A stretch of DNA of 64,000 nt from Thermodesulforhabdaceae bacterium. Lineage in GTDB: Bacteria > Desulfobacterota > Syntrophobacteria > Syntrophobacterales > Thermodesulforhabdaceae. How positions within the stretch are numbered: position 1 is the first letter of the stretch; each line of letters begins with the position of its first letter. Positions 42,761-52,330 of this stretch are shown here, one piece after another. The stretch lies in assembly GCA_037482015.1 (NCBI GenBank), contig JBBFKT010000003.1:169603-233602 (forward strand). Reading direction: 5' to 3'. Made by a program: the position numbers and the translations under genes. The notes below the pieces were generated by a model that did not search any database, had not been told where the DNA came from, and worked only from the letters and a program-made list of their open reading frames with translations.

Positions 42761-42899
42761 GAGAACACCTCTTTTGTTATTTAATTCGCCGTATAGGCTT
42801 AAAAACTGTCTAGCTCTCGCTAGTTTGCATCTTCAATCGTTCGCATTAATATTTCAGGGGCGCAGTGTGCTGCTACGCCCCTGCTTTTGCTCTTGCTTC
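42761..42899. repeat. Hairpin between mutase and meaB genes
   Basis: CAGGGGCG (42854-42861) pairs with CGCCCCTG near 42874-42882, and the loop can form an inner CAGT/GCTG stem. It is of the GGGGC...GCCCC type also found in the dispersed repeats; nothing else is evident in this gap. Confidence 0.5.
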
Positions 42900-43316
42900 C
42901 TAAGCCGCTACCTTTCTAGGCTTAACGTTTTCCCTGACCCATTTTATGATGTCTTCAAGTTTTGCACCAGGCGTAAAGATTTCTTTAATCCCAATGGATT
43001 TCAATTTCGGGATATCCTCAAGCGGGAAGATACCTCCTCCGACCACAACAATATCCTCAGCATTATTTTCCTTGAGAAGCTCCATAATGCGCGGGAATGA
43101 ATAATTATGAGCCCCCGAAAGGATGCTAAGCCCTATCATATCCACATCTTCCTGCAGAGCGGTCTGGACAATCTGTTCTGGAGTCTGATGGCATCCCGTG
43201 TAGATCACTTCAAATCCTGCGTCTCTCAATGCCCTGGCTATAATTCGTGCACCTCGATCGTGTCCATCCAGTCCCGGCTTTGCAACAAGTATTCTGAGTT
43301 TTCTTTCATTTCCCAT
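42900..43316 (-). CDS. Methylmalonyl-CoA mutase small (cobalamin-binding) subunit
   Basis: A 138-residue B12-binding domain protein. The start at 43316 ([15 protein letters not shown]) follows GGAGGAGGAA. The cobalamin motif [26 protein letters not shown] contains the DxHxxG His lower ligand, with later GLSILSGAH and VVGGG. It pairs with the large subunit encoded just upstream on the same strand, giving a split (two-gene) mutase as in several anaerobes and archaea. Confidence 0.94.
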   Translation of the reverse strand: MGNERKLRILVAKPGLDGHDRGARIIARALRDAGFEVIYTGCHQTPEQIVQTALQEDVDMIGLSILSGAHNYSFPRIMELLKENNAEDIVVVGGGIFPLEDIPKLKSIGIKEIFTPGAKLEDIIKWVRENVKPRKVAA

Positions 43317-43337
43317 CTTATGTTCCTCCTCCACTTT

Positions 43338-45035
43338 TTAAAACGATGCAGGATCGGTATAAGTGCCAAAAACTTCTCGATAGACATCACAGCATTCCTG
43401 CTCCGTAGCTCCAGCTTTAACCGCTTCGATGAGAGCCGGCATAACATTATTCTCCCAACAGGGCTTCCCTTCACAGCGGCGGCGAAGTTCGTCAAGAGCC
43501 TTCTGAAGTTTAACCTTATTGCGTTTCTCCTTGAATTTATGGAGCCGCTCGATCTGGAGCCGCTCAATTTCCGGATCGATCTTGAGAACTTCAAGCGGTG
43601 GGATCTCGGAGGGGAACATATTGATTCCAATAATGGCCTTTTCACCTCGCTCCACCTGTTGCTGGAAGCGATAGGCACTTTCAGCTATTTCCATCTGTGG
43701 ATAGTTCTTTTCTATGGCCGCTACCATGCCACCCATTTCGTCAAGCTTCCGAATATATTCGTTAGCTTCTTCCTCCATCCGATCAGTTAAAGCCTCGAGA
43801 TAATAGGAACCTGCAAGAGGATCAATAACATTCGCCGCTCCTACTTCATAGGCAAGGATTTGCTGAGTTCTAAGAGCGATCTTAACAGCAAATTCGCTGG
43901 GAATCATGTAAACTTCGTCAAGAGAATTGGTATGGAGCGACTGACAGCCTCCAAGTATAGCAGCTAGAGCTTCGGTAGTTGTGCGAATAATGTTGTTGTA
44001 AGGTTCTTGCGCCGTCAGAGAACATCCTGCTGTCTGAACATGGAAACGGCACATCATTGATCTAGGATTCTGAGCTTTGAAGCGATTTTTCATAATGCGA
44101 GCCCACATACGGCGGGCAGCTCTCATCTTGGCTATTTCTTCAAAAAAGTCTATATGGGAGTTCCAGAAAAAGGAAAGTCTGCCTGCAAAGTCGTCCACAT
44201 TGAGCCCGCGCTTGATACATTCTTCCACATAAGTAATACCATCATAGATAGTAAAGGCTAGCTCCTGGACCGCCGTAGCACCGGCTTCGCGGATGTGATA
44301 ACCGCTGATGCTTATGGTGTTCCATCGAGGCACCTCTCGAGTGCCAAATTCTACAGTATCCACAACCAGCCTAATGCTTGGTTCCGGAGGAAGCATAAGG
44401 GTCTTCTGAGCTATAAACTCTTTAAGACAGTCGTTCTGGATGGTTCCACCCAGCTTTTTTCTTGAGTAGCCTTCATTCTCAGCATTGGCAATATACATTG
44501 CCCATATGACCGAAGCTGGCGGGTTAATGGTCATGGACGTAGTAACTTCCTCAAGGTTAATTCTCGCAAAGAGTCTCTGCATGTCATCTATGGTGTCAAT
44601 AGCAACACCACAACGTCCACATTCACCTCGAGCAAGGGGAGAATCGGTGTCATAACCCATTAGAGTAGGAAAATCAAAGGCTACACTCAGGCCGGTTTCA
44701 CCGTGGTCAATGAGATAGTGGAATCTCTCGTTAGTTTGTTCGGCCGTTCCCAACCCGGCAAACATTCTCATCGTCCAGAGTCGTCCTCTATACATCGTTG
44801 TCTGAACGCCTCTGGTGAAAGGATAGCAACCGGGAAAGCCTATGTCTTCCATGAAATCCTTATTCTTGATGTCAAGCGGCGTATATAGGTTCTTCACCTC
44901 CATGTCAGAAACCGTTGAAAACCTTTCCAGCCGCTCAGGAAGCTTCTGCAAAGCCTTCTCATACTCATGAAGCCATTCTTTGTATTCCTGCTCAATCCGT
45001 TCGATGGCAGACTCTGAAAACATCTTTGTTCCCAT
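43338..45035 (-). CDS. Methylmalonyl-CoA mutase large (substrate-binding) subunit
   Basis: A 565-residue TIM-barrel subunit converting succinyl-CoA and methylmalonyl-CoA in propionate metabolism. The start at 45035 (MGTKMFSESAI) has GAGGAGGG; a longer in-frame start at 45125 is rejected. Marks include YPFTRGVQTTMYRGRLWTMRMFAGLGTAEQTN, GLSVAFDFPTLMGYDTDSP, FHVQTAGCSLTAQEPYNNI and CQSLHTNSLDE. It is followed by the cobalamin subunit 21 bases on. The leader upstream has an unusual inverted-repeat structure. Confidence 0.95.
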   Translation of the reverse strand: MGTKMFSESAIERIEQEYKEWLHEYEKALQKLPERLERFSTVSDMEVKNLYTPLDIKNKDFMEDIGFPGCYPFTRGVQTTMYRGRLWTMRMFAGLGTAEQTNERFHYLIDHGETGLSVAFDFPTLMGYDTDSPLARGECGRCGVAIDTIDDMQRLFARINLEEVTTSMTINPPASVIWAMYIANAENEGYSRKKLGGTIQNDCLKEFIAQKTLMLPPEPSIRLVVDTVEFGTREVPRWNTISISGYHIREAGATAVQELAFTIYDGITYVEECIKRGLNVDDFAGRLSFFWNSHIDFFEEIAKMRAARRMWARIMKNRFKAQNPRSMMCRFHVQTAGCSLTAQEPYNNIIRTTTEALAAILGGCQSLHTNSLDEVYMIPSEFAVKIALRTQQILAYEVGAANVIDPLAGSYYLEALTDRMEEEANEYIRKLDEMGGMVAAIEKNYPQMEIAESAYRFQQQVERGEKAIIGINMFPSEIPPLEVLKIDPEIERLQIERLHKFKEKRNKVKLQKALDELRRRCEGKPCWENNVMPALIEAVKAGATEQECCDVYREVFGTYTDPASF

Positions 45036-45125
45036 CAGTGTTCCCTCCTCAGATAAATTTGTCGCTTCCAAGCAGAATCGGGCGTAATTATAATCCCCCT
45101 CCGACGCCTTCCCCAGAGGGAGCAA

Positions 45126-45315
45126 AGAAATCTTCGCTTCATTTCTAAATACAAAAGACCCTTCGGCTCCGAATCAGAAAGCAAAAAATAATGACTTCCC
45201 TTAGTCATCCAAACTCCTGATACGGACAACCGAAAAATATTTTTTCCTAGGTGAGAGTCCAAATGCCGGCGCACTCACCTGCTTCCCCCAGAAAATTTCA
45301 AAACGAAGCGAAGAT
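45126..45315 (-). promoter_or_regulatory. Candidate structured leader of the mutase operon
   Basis: ATCTTCGCTTC (45130-45140) and GAAGCGAAGAT (45305-45315) are a perfect 11-base inverted pair. Between them, on minus, lie an AGGTGAG...CTCACCT hairpin (45249-45280) and ATGACT-aaggga-AGTCAT followed by TATTTTTT (near 45184-45208), which could be an attenuator. No B12-box or other riboswitch signature was found. The remaining gap to 45470 includes the palindrome GGGCATCGATGCCC (45340-45353) beside a degenerate repeat end. Confidence 0.4.
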
Positions 45316-45470
45316 AACATCATAACCGCCTGCTGGTAAGGGCATCGATGCCCAAATAAAATTTTTCTACACTTTCTCCGCCTTTCCTGCCATAGTCAGT
45401 TCACTAAAAGTTAAACCGGCTGTTATTGCGTGTCAAACTATTTTTAAAATTAAGCAACCGGAGGTTAACA

Positions 45471-46421
45471 GTGGCAAATCGAGTGTTAGTAACAGGCGGA
45501 GCAGGTTTTATAGGAAGCCACATAGTGGATAATCTCGTCCGAAACGGTTACGAAGTGGCGGTGCTGGACAATTTCGGCACAGGAAAGCTGGAAAATCTTT
45601 CAGAAATCATTGATAAAATAAAAATTTTTGAAGGAGACATTACAGACCGCGACCTGGTTTTTGAAGTTTTCAAGACCTGGAGACCATCCATCGTTTCCCA
45701 CCAGGCGGCTCAGGCTTCGGTAAAAATATCCATGGAACGCCCGGCTTTTGACGCTCTTGTAAACGTCGTGGGGGGAGTAAACGTGCTTGATGCATCCGTT
45801 GCCACAGGTGTAAGTCACTTCATCTTTGCCTCCACCGGGGGAGCAATTTACGGTGAAGTGCCCGAAGGCGAGGCTGCTCAAGAAGAATGGCCTCTTAACC
45901 CCAAAAGCCCCTATGCTGCAGCAAAAGCGTCTTTTGAAATCTACCTGAAAGTCTATAACGCCCAGTTTGGCTTGCCCTTCACGGTGCTGCGTTATGCTAA
46001 CGTTTACGGTCCCAGACAGGATCCTTTCGGAGAAGCCGGTGTTGTGGCTATATTTACAGAGCGGCTTATAAATGAAAAGCCTGTAACTGTTTTTGCACGC
46101 CGCACGAAAGGTGATGTTGGTTGCATCCGGGATTATGTGTTCGTAGATGATGTGGTAAATGTCCACAGGTTGGTGATTTCTCAGCGGCTTGAAGGAGTTT
46201 TTAACGTCTCTACAGGAACGGGAAAAACCACCATGGAAGTGCTCGAAGCCATAGCTAACACTCTAAATTGCCGTCCAACAATCAATTTTGAAAATCCCAG
46301 ACCGGGAGATCTAGAAGTTAGCGTTCTCGATAATAGCTCCATCAGTAAGTTGTTTTCTGCATGGACCGATTTCCCCGAAGGAATCGCTAAAACCGTAAAG
46401 TGGTTTCTGGAAAAAAGGTAA
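45471..46421 (+). CDS. NAD-dependent nucleotide-sugar epimerase/dehydratase (GalE-like)
   Basis: A 316-residue extended SDR. The GTG at 45471 follows CCGGAGG and gives ANRVLVTGGAGFIGSHIVDNL; an upstream ATG at 45426 lacks a ribosome site. The Rossmann motif, SPYAAAKAS (catalytic Y-x3-K, about residue 145) and RYANVYGPRQDPFGEAGVVAIF are typical of UDP-glucose 4-epimerase-like enzymes. The exact substrate is unknown. A radical SAM gene follows on + after 58 bases. Confidence 0.88.
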   Translation: MANRVLVTGGAGFIGSHIVDNLVRNGYEVAVLDNFGTGKLENLSEIIDKIKIFEGDITDRDLVFEVFKTWRPSIVSHQAAQASVKISMERPAFDALVNVVGGVNVLDASVATGVSHFIFASTGGAIYGEVPEGEAAQEEWPLNPKSPYAAAKASFEIYLKVYNAQFGLPFTVLRYANVYGPRQDPFGEAGVVAIFTERLINEKPVTVFARRTKGDVGCIRDYVFVDDVVNVHRLVISQRLEGVFNVSTGTGKTTMEVLEAIANTLNCRPTINFENPRPGDLEVSVLDNSSISKLFSAWTDFPEGIAKTVKWFLEKR

Positions 46422-46479
46422 GACCGTGCTGTTAGGCAGGAAATCTTTCTGAAGCGGTTTAGACAAACGGTAATAAAAA

Positions 46480-47856
46480 GTGGCACTGATCCTGCTTGTA
46501 AATCCCTGGGTTACCGATTTTGCAGCCTATGATTTCTGGGCAAAACCGCTGGGACTACTTTTTATCGGATCTCTGCTATCATCAAGCGGGCACGACGTGG
46601 TGCTTTTAGATTGTATGGATCGCGGGAAAGCTCAACAGGCAAAAAACGTTATCCCCGGACAGGATAGATTTTACGGCACAGGAAAGTATCCCAAACGACC
46701 AATCGATCCGCCCGAGCCTTACAAAGGCTTTCCGAGAACCTATTATCGTTACGGCATAACTGAAGATATCTTTGACAAAATACTCACAAAACTTCCGGAA
46801 AAACCTCGACTTATTATGGTCACTTCCATCATGACTTACTGGTATCCCGGGGTTCAGCAAACCATAGAGCGGCTAAAACTGCATTTCCCCGATGTGCCCG
46901 TCTGGCTTGGAGGAATCTACGCCAAACTATGTAAAGAACATGCCATTCAGTTTTCTGGAGCCGATCGAGTCATAGACAACCCTACAAACCATCTTCCAGA
47001 CATCCTGGAAAAAGAAGCTGGAATTACAATCAGAAACAGAGATCAATGGCAGAATTTATCTCGCTTTCCGCATCCTTTCTGGAAAGCCTACGAAAAGCTC
47101 TTCTACGGAGTGCTTCTTGCCAGTGTTGGCTGCCCCTTTTCCTGCCCTTACTGTGCATCGTCTGCATTGCAGCCAAAAATGGCCATCCGCTCAACCGAAA
47201 GTCTCTACGAAGAAATTATGATGCTCAATAACCGAAACGTCTGCGACTTCGCCTTTTATGACGATGCTCTGCTTATTTATGGCTGGCAGAGTGTAGCACC
47301 TCTCCTGCGACGTCTCATCAGCGAGAGACGTTCTTTCAGATTCCACACCCCCAACGCAATTCACATAAGAGCCATTGACGAGGAAAAAAGCGAACTTCTT
47401 TTCGCAGCAGGTTTTAAAACCATACGCCTGGGGCTGGAAACTTCATCCCCGGTTCATCAAAAAACCTGGGGGAATAAGGTTGAAAACCGTGAATTTATAA
47501 AAGCCGTAAAAATTCTGAAAAAAGTCGGTTTTACCACTTACCAGATCGGAGTATATCTTCTTTGCGGTGTTCCAGGTCAAAAGCCAGAAGATGTTCGGTT
47601 TGCCGTAGATTTTGTGGCAGAACAGGAAGTTCTTCCTTTTATTGCAGAATACTCCCCTCTCCCCGGAACCAAACTATGGGAAGAAGCTTGTCGTATTTCT
47701 TCCTTCGATTTAGCCAGAGAACCGCTCTATCACAACAATTCTTTCTTTGCCTGTAGAAACAAAAACTTTACTTACGAAGACATGGTGGAAACTAAGAACT
47801 ACGCAAGGCGAGCAAGATCTCTTCTTACAAGCACATCAATAGCCGCTTCGTCGTAA
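46480..47856 (+). CDS. B12-binding-domain radical SAM protein
   Basis: A 458-residue protein. The N-terminal ~130 residues have the B12-binding-like fold pattern (LLVNPWVTDFAAYDFWAKPLGLLFIGSLL; VWLGGIYAK). The radical SAM motif is VGCPFSCPYCASS (Cys-x3-Cys-x2-Cys, about residue 215), followed by FYDDALLIYG and TIRLGLETSSP. Such proteins carry out difficult methylations or ring changes; the substrate is unknown. The GTG start has a weak ribosome site. Its end overlaps the convergent gene by 58 bases. Confidence 0.85.
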   Translation: MALILLVNPWVTDFAAYDFWAKPLGLLFIGSLLSSSGHDVVLLDCMDRGKAQQAKNVIPGQDRFYGTGKYPKRPIDPPEPYKGFPRTYYRYGITEDIFDKILTKLPEKPRLIMVTSIMTYWYPGVQQTIERLKLHFPDVPVWLGGIYAKLCKEHAIQFSGADRVIDNPTNHLPDILEKEAGITIRNRDQWQNLSRFPHPFWKAYEKLFYGVLLASVGCPFSCPYCASSALQPKMAIRSTESLYEEIMMLNNRNVCDFAFYDDALLIYGWQSVAPLLRRLISERRSFRFHTPNAIHIRAIDEEKSELLFAAGFKTIRLGLETSSPVHQKTWGNKVENREFIKAVKILKKVGFTTYQIGVYLLCGVPGQKPEDVRFAVDFVAEQEVLPFIAEYSPLPGTKLWEEACRISSFDLAREPLYHNNSFFACRNKNFTYEDMVETKNYARRARSLLTSTSIAASS

Positions 47857-49295
47857 GCGGTAACAGTGGAAGACAACCTTCCCTCAATTCTCTCCCTTAA
47901 AGACTGGTAAGCTTTTCCCCACAACTCCGTTACATTGCTTGAATCTTGAGGATACCTGGCCATCCCAGAATAAAACTCTATCTGACAGCCAAACTCTTTT
48001 CCCAATCCGAGCCTGTGTAGAAAATATTCGCACTTCTTAATATCGAAGGAATTGACCTGCTCCAGAAGAATACCAAGCCGATTTTCCCCAAGATGCCCAA
48101 TTATTGCACGCTCACCAAGCACTTCTTTCTGTAAAGCGTTCACGATCCTGTGATTTATGAGCGACAACTCCGAAGGCATAACCATGCTGCAAAGCTTCAA
48201 ATAGGGTTCCCATTGTATAACAACAAGAGTCAAGTTGTAGTTATTACCAACAGCGTGTGAAAAACATGATTGAACATATTCTTCAAAGGCTCTAATGTGT
48301 AAAAGTCCTGTGAAGCAATCATACTTTAGAAGATGTTCGCACTTTTCCTGCAAAACAAACCTATCAACTGCCATCAGGAAATGTCTGAATATTCTGTCCA
48401 CGGTATAAACGTCGTCTGAATCCCATAATCGTCCTGTTTTGGAAAGCAACGCAAGCACCCATTCACTCCCTGCCGTTGTGCCGTATAACCCAAGCAAAGA
48501 TCCTTCACGGGGAATTGGTTCTCCAGGCGCAAAGAGGAAATGATTTCCATACCGTTTTCCATTAAACTTAGAAATCACTGTCAATTTTTTTCTGCCGAAG
48601 ACATAATCAACCAATCCGCCAGAAATTTTCTTCTTGCTGTAAGGCAAAGAAAAAGCTGGAAAAGAAGACCTAATTTGAATCTGTCCTCCGGGCAAATCTC
48701 GACTTACCAAAAACACCCAATCAGCACCGGTAAAATTAGAAATCTTACCAAGCAGAGCATCCAGAGTCTGTGGCTTCAACAAATTGGCCGATTCAATCAA
48801 ACCGTCGGTTTCATAGAAGCAGGTGAGCATATCAACGTATTTATCGTGATTCAACGAATACTCGAGATTTTCAATAAGTTTCTCTATAAGGTTTGCAGCA
48901 TTTTGCATGAGGCACATTTCTTTTCTGCCGAAATTCCATTTCTGTTTTGTATCGGCATAAAGAAGCCCTCTTCCAGAATCGATAGGTATTACACACAAAG
49001 CCTTAATAAGATCCTCACGGTTTGGCATGTAGAAGGGCACATAACTATGAATACTTTTGCTCGGGAGCCGTCCATGTTCTACAAGTCTGTTCTGCCTTAG
49101 CACCTCCCCCAAAATACCGCTTTGCTCAACTGGAATTATTATATCTCGGCGAAAACAATCACCAAGAGAATGACAAGCGATACAGGATAAAACCCCATTC
49201 TTTTTATCATGATCTACATAAGCAACCGTATGGGCTTCTAATGCGTTGGCAAGAAAACACACGGTTTTCTGAAGAATGCCATGATCTTCTACCAT
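47799..49295 (-). CDS. GAF-GAF-degenerate GGDEF signalling protein
   Basis: A 498-residue protein with no membrane segment. Two GAF-like sensor regions are inferred (residues about 1-145, ending FGRKEMCLMQNAANLIEKL; and about 165-315, ending DSDDVYTVDRIFRHFL). A GGDEF-like domain follows, recognised by DCFTGLLHIRAFEEYV. The active-site GGDEF stretch reads GENRL (GHLGENRLGILLE), so diguanylate cyclase activity is probably lost and it may act as a binding or regulatory module. AAAGGGGC precedes the start. Confidence 0.75.
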   Translation of the reverse strand: MVEDHGILQKTVCFLANALEAHTVAYVDHDKKNGVLSCIACHSLGDCFRRDIIIPVEQSGILGEVLRQNRLVEHGRLPSKSIHSYVPFYMPNREDLIKALCVIPIDSGRGLLYADTKQKWNFGRKEMCLMQNAANLIEKLIENLEYSLNHDKYVDMLTCFYETDGLIESANLLKPQTLDALLGKISNFTGADWVFLVSRDLPGGQIQIRSSFPAFSLPYSKKKISGGLVDYVFGRKKLTVISKFNGKRYGNHFLFAPGEPIPREGSLLGLYGTTAGSEWVLALLSKTGRLWDSDDVYTVDRIFRHFLMAVDRFVLQEKCEHLLKYDCFTGLLHIRAFEEYVQSCFSHAVGNNYNLTLVVIQWEPYLKLCSMVMPSELSLINHRIVNALQKEVLGERAIIGHLGENRLGILLEQVNSFDIKKCEYFLHRLGLGKEFGCQIEFYSGMARYPQDSSNVTELWGKAYQSLRERIEGRLSSTVTAYDEAAIDVLVRRDLARLA

Positions 49296-49482
49296 GTCTT
49301 CTGCCCCTTTCTCGAGCTTTTAACCCTTTAAAGCCACCCCCAAAAACTCTTTCTTCTCCCTAATCCCCATCCACGGAACTTTAGCTTGAAACAGGATATA
49401 ATGGGAATATTATGGAGATGCAACAAATTTTATTATAAAATGTTCAAAAAAATGACACTCTGATGAGTCAAGGGAAAAACCT

Positions 49483-51348
49483 ATGGGAAAAATTCGTATT
49501 TTACCAGATGCTCTCTGTCACCATATAGCCGCTGGAGAAGTTGTGGAAAGACCCGCTGCGGTCGTTAAGGAGCTTATGGAAAACAGCCTCGATGCGGGAA
49601 GTTCTCACATCATTGTCAGCTATGAGCGAGGAGGTATTAAATTCATCTCCGTAGTGGACAACGGAGAAGGCATGGATAGAGAAGACGCTTTGCTCGCTCT
49701 GGAACGCCACGCAACAAGTAAAATCAAAACAGTGGATGATCTTCATAGAATCAGTTCCTACGGCTTTCGCGGTGAAGCTCTTGCAAGCATTGCCGCTGTA
49801 AGCCGCTTTGAACTAATCACAAAAACATCTGAAGAAGACGTGGGAACTCGAGTTTACGCCGAAGGAGGAACCCTAAAATCAGTTGAACCTGTGGGCTGCC
49901 CTGTGGGATGTTCCGTTACCGTTAGTGATCTTTTCTTCAACGTCCCGGCGAGAAGAAAATTCCTTAAATCCGAAAACACCGAACGTCAGCATATTCTGGA
50001 TCAATTTCGCCGACTGGCTATTTCTAATCCCCTTGTCCACTTTGAACTCTACGAAGGTAAAAAACCGCTTTTCAACTATCCCGCCACATCAGACCTCAGG
50101 GAGCGTATTTCGCAGGTCTTTGGTCTTAAAGCTTCCCAAAGCTTGATTTCCTTCCAGCTCGCTAGAGATGGAACAGCCGTTCGAGGTTATCTCGGGGATC
50201 CATCTCTAGGACGTCCCACACCTATTTCAATTTTTCTCTTCATAAACGGCAGACCCTTTAGAGACGCTCTCATACAGAAGGTCATTCGAGATTCCTGCAG
50301 ATCTTTTGTCCCCGAAGGAATCTTTCCGTTTGTGGTGCTATTTATCGAAATGAATCCACAGGACGTGGATGTAAACGTGCATCCCACAAAACAGGAAGTA
50401 AGGTTCAAAAACACCGGGGCTATAATCGCTCTCATTAAAGACGCCATTATGGAAGGACGAACCGGGCATGAAAAAAAATCTCCCTTTCTGCTTGCACCAT
50501 TACTGGATGCTTCAATTTCAACTACATCCGCTTCCCACTCTGGTATTTGCCTCAACGAAGAACCAAAAGCCCAAATCCTTATTTCAACATCTTTCAGAGA
50601 AAGCAAAGAAGATCTCCCCCTACCAACGGAAAAATTCGACTTCAGCCCTTTTACAACCAATCTTCACAGTTCCGAAGAAAAAGATATTCCTTTGCTCGAT
50701 CCCGAAATTACCGAACGGAAAAATACCTTACCCCCTCCTGTAACTTCCTCTCAACCTGCCAAAAATAAGCTCGAACTTCCTTCCCTTACCGTCCTGGGAG
50801 TTATAAACAACACTTACATTGTTTGTTCGTCGCCGTCGGGTCTTGTGCTTATTGATTTTCACGCAGCCCATGAACGCATCATTTACAACAGACTTATCTC
50901 CCAGAGCCTGCCTCTTCCATCTCAACAGCTTGCTATCCCGTTCCTGCTTTCTCTGCTTCCCGAAGAGGTCGAAATGATCGAAAGCAGGCGATCCGATCTT
51001 CGTCTTCTGGGCTATGAGGTGGAACCCTTTGGAACCGACTCGGTTGCTGTTCGAGCCGTCCCGGCAGTTGATACAGGAATCCGGCACGAAGATATACTTG
51101 GCGAAATTATAAGAACCGGACTTGACGAAACCCAGAGTCAAGAGGCAAGACTACTTGAACGATTTGCAAGCACTGTAGCCTGCCATAGAGCTCTAAGAGC
51201 CGGAACTCCAATAAACCGCGAAACCATTTCCTGGCTGATGGATGAACTCCACCGTAATCCCCAGGTGCTCACCTGTCCTCACGGACGTCCTGCGTGGATT
51301 ATCATCACAGAACAGGAAATAGCCAGGCGTTTTGGGCGGAGCCTATGA
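49483..51348 (+). CDS. mutL: DNA mismatch repair protein MutL
   Basis: A 621-residue GHKL ATPase. N-terminal motifs are VKELMENSLDAGSSHI, VVDNGEGM, RHATSKI and YGFRGEALASIAAVS, then NVHPTKQEVRF (about residue 303). A Pro/Ser-rich linker (about residues 330-430) leads to the dimerisation domain with DFHAAHERIIYNRL, the ACHRALRAG region and CPHGRP. The endonuclease motif DQHAxxExxxxE is thus mostly kept (D, HA, E), with Q to F and the last E to N. No mutS is near. It overlaps miaA by 4 bases. Confidence 0.96.
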   Translation: MGKIRILPDALCHHIAAGEVVERPAAVVKELMENSLDAGSSHIIVSYERGGIKFISVVDNGEGMDREDALLALERHATSKIKTVDDLHRISSYGFRGEALASIAAVSRFELITKTSEEDVGTRVYAEGGTLKSVEPVGCPVGCSVTVSDLFFNVPARRKFLKSENTERQHILDQFRRLAISNPLVHFELYEGKKPLFNYPATSDLRERISQVFGLKASQSLISFQLARDGTAVRGYLGDPSLGRPTPISIFLFINGRPFRDALIQKVIRDSCRSFVPEGIFPFVVLFIEMNPQDVDVNVHPTKQEVRFKNTGAIIALIKDAIMEGRTGHEKKSPFLLAPLLDASISTTSASHSGICLNEEPKAQILISTSFRESKEDLPLPTEKFDFSPFTTNLHSSEEKDIPLLDPEITERKNTLPPPVTSSQPAKNKLELPSLTVLGVINNTYIVCSSPSGLVLIDFHAAHERIIYNRLISQSLPLPSQQLAIPFLLSLLPEEVEMIESRRSDLRLLGYEVEPFGTDSVAVRAVPAVDTGIRHEDILGEIIRTGLDETQSQEARLLERFASTVACHRALRAGTPINRETISWLMDELHRNPQVLTCPHGRPAWIIITEQEIARRFGRSL

Positions 51349-52307
51349 AGCTTTCCGGAAAATTCATTGTCATCCTTTCTGGACCGACAGCCGTGGGAAA
51401 AACCGAAGTGGCGCTTGAGATTGCTCAAGCCTTCGGCATGGAAATCGTAAATGCTGACTCTCTTCAGGTTTATCGCTTTCTGGACATCGGAACGGCAAAA
51501 CCAACGGAAGAGGAGCGGCGTCTGGTTCCCCATCATCTCATTGATGTCGTTAACCCTGATGAAAATTTCGACGCCGGAACCTATCAGGAAATGGCTGATG
51601 ATGTAATCCAGAAACTCTGGAATCGAGGCGTGGTGCCTCTCGTGGTTGGAGGAACAGGGCTTTACATAAGAGCTCTCACAAGAGGTATTTGCCAGATCCC
51701 TGATGATGATCATAGCAGAAAAGATCAAATCCGCCGGGAATTGAAACTCAGACTACAGGAAGATGGTTTGGCGACTCTTTACCAGGAACTTCGGAAAGTA
51801 GATCCTGAATTAGCCGCATCACTTCACTCTTCCGACACTCAGCGTATCCTCAGAGGACTCGAAGTTTTCCTCCTTACCGGAAAACCCCTTTCATATTTTC
51901 AAAAACAGCATCGTTTTGCTTCAGAACGTTACCACAGCGTAAAGATTTTCCTGTATCGAGATAAACAAGAACTTGCTAAACGAATCGAACTTAGAGTGCT
52001 TGAAATGATAGAGCGGGGACTATGCGAAGAAGTAATAAAGATACTCAACATGGGTTATTCGCCCGACCTTAAGCCCCTTCAATCCATAGGATATCGTCAA
52101 ATCATCGAACACCTTGAAGGACGCATGAGCCTTGACGACGCCATAAGAGACATCCAGCTAGAGACAAAGCGCTACGCCAAACGTCAATTCACATGGTTTA
52201 GGAAGGAACCAGGATTCCAGTGGATTGATGCAAATCGGAGGGATTATCTACTTCAAATTTTGAAAAATAGTATTAAAAAAACCGTCTTTTTTCATCAAAA
52301 GACATAA
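51345..52307 (+). CDS. miaA: tRNA dimethylallyltransferase
   Basis: A 320-residue enzyme adding dimethylallyl to A37 of UNN-reading tRNAs. The ATG at 51345 overlaps the mutL stop (ATGA) and gives MKLSGKFIVILSGPTAVGKTEVALEIA; an earlier ATG inside mutL is rejected. Marks are the P-loop GPTAVGKT, NADSLQVYRFLDIGTAKPT, HHLIDVVNPDENFDAGTY, VGGTGLYIRAL and KRQFTWFRKEP. Coupling of mutL and miaA is common in bacteria. Confidence 0.97.
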   Translation: MKLSGKFIVILSGPTAVGKTEVALEIAQAFGMEIVNADSLQVYRFLDIGTAKPTEEERRLVPHHLIDVVNPDENFDAGTYQEMADDVIQKLWNRGVVPLVVGGTGLYIRALTRGICQIPDDDHSRKDQIRRELKLRLQEDGLATLYQELRKVDPELAASLHSSDTQRILRGLEVFLLTGKPLSYFQKQHRFASERYHSVKIFLYRDKQELAKRIELRVLEMIERGLCEEVIKILNMGYSPDLKPLQSIGYRQIIEHLEGRMSLDDAIRDIQLETKRYAKRQFTWFRKEPGFQWIDANRRDYLLQILKNSIKKTVFFHQKT

Positions 52308-52330
52308 AAGATTACTCCTTCACGACCCAA

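Noticed and set aside
42017..42784. 255-codon open frame antisense to meaB
   Set aside because: meaB motifs on the opposite strand are intact; this is a shadow frame without a ribosome site.
43107..43790. 227-codon open frame antisense to the mutase subunits
   Set aside because: It spans the junction of two well-supported genes on the other strand and has no family features.
45036..45425. Cobalamin riboswitch before the B12-dependent mutase
   Set aside because: No B12-box or the conserved core elements of the cobalamin aptamer could be found on the minus strand, so only a generic structured leader is reported.
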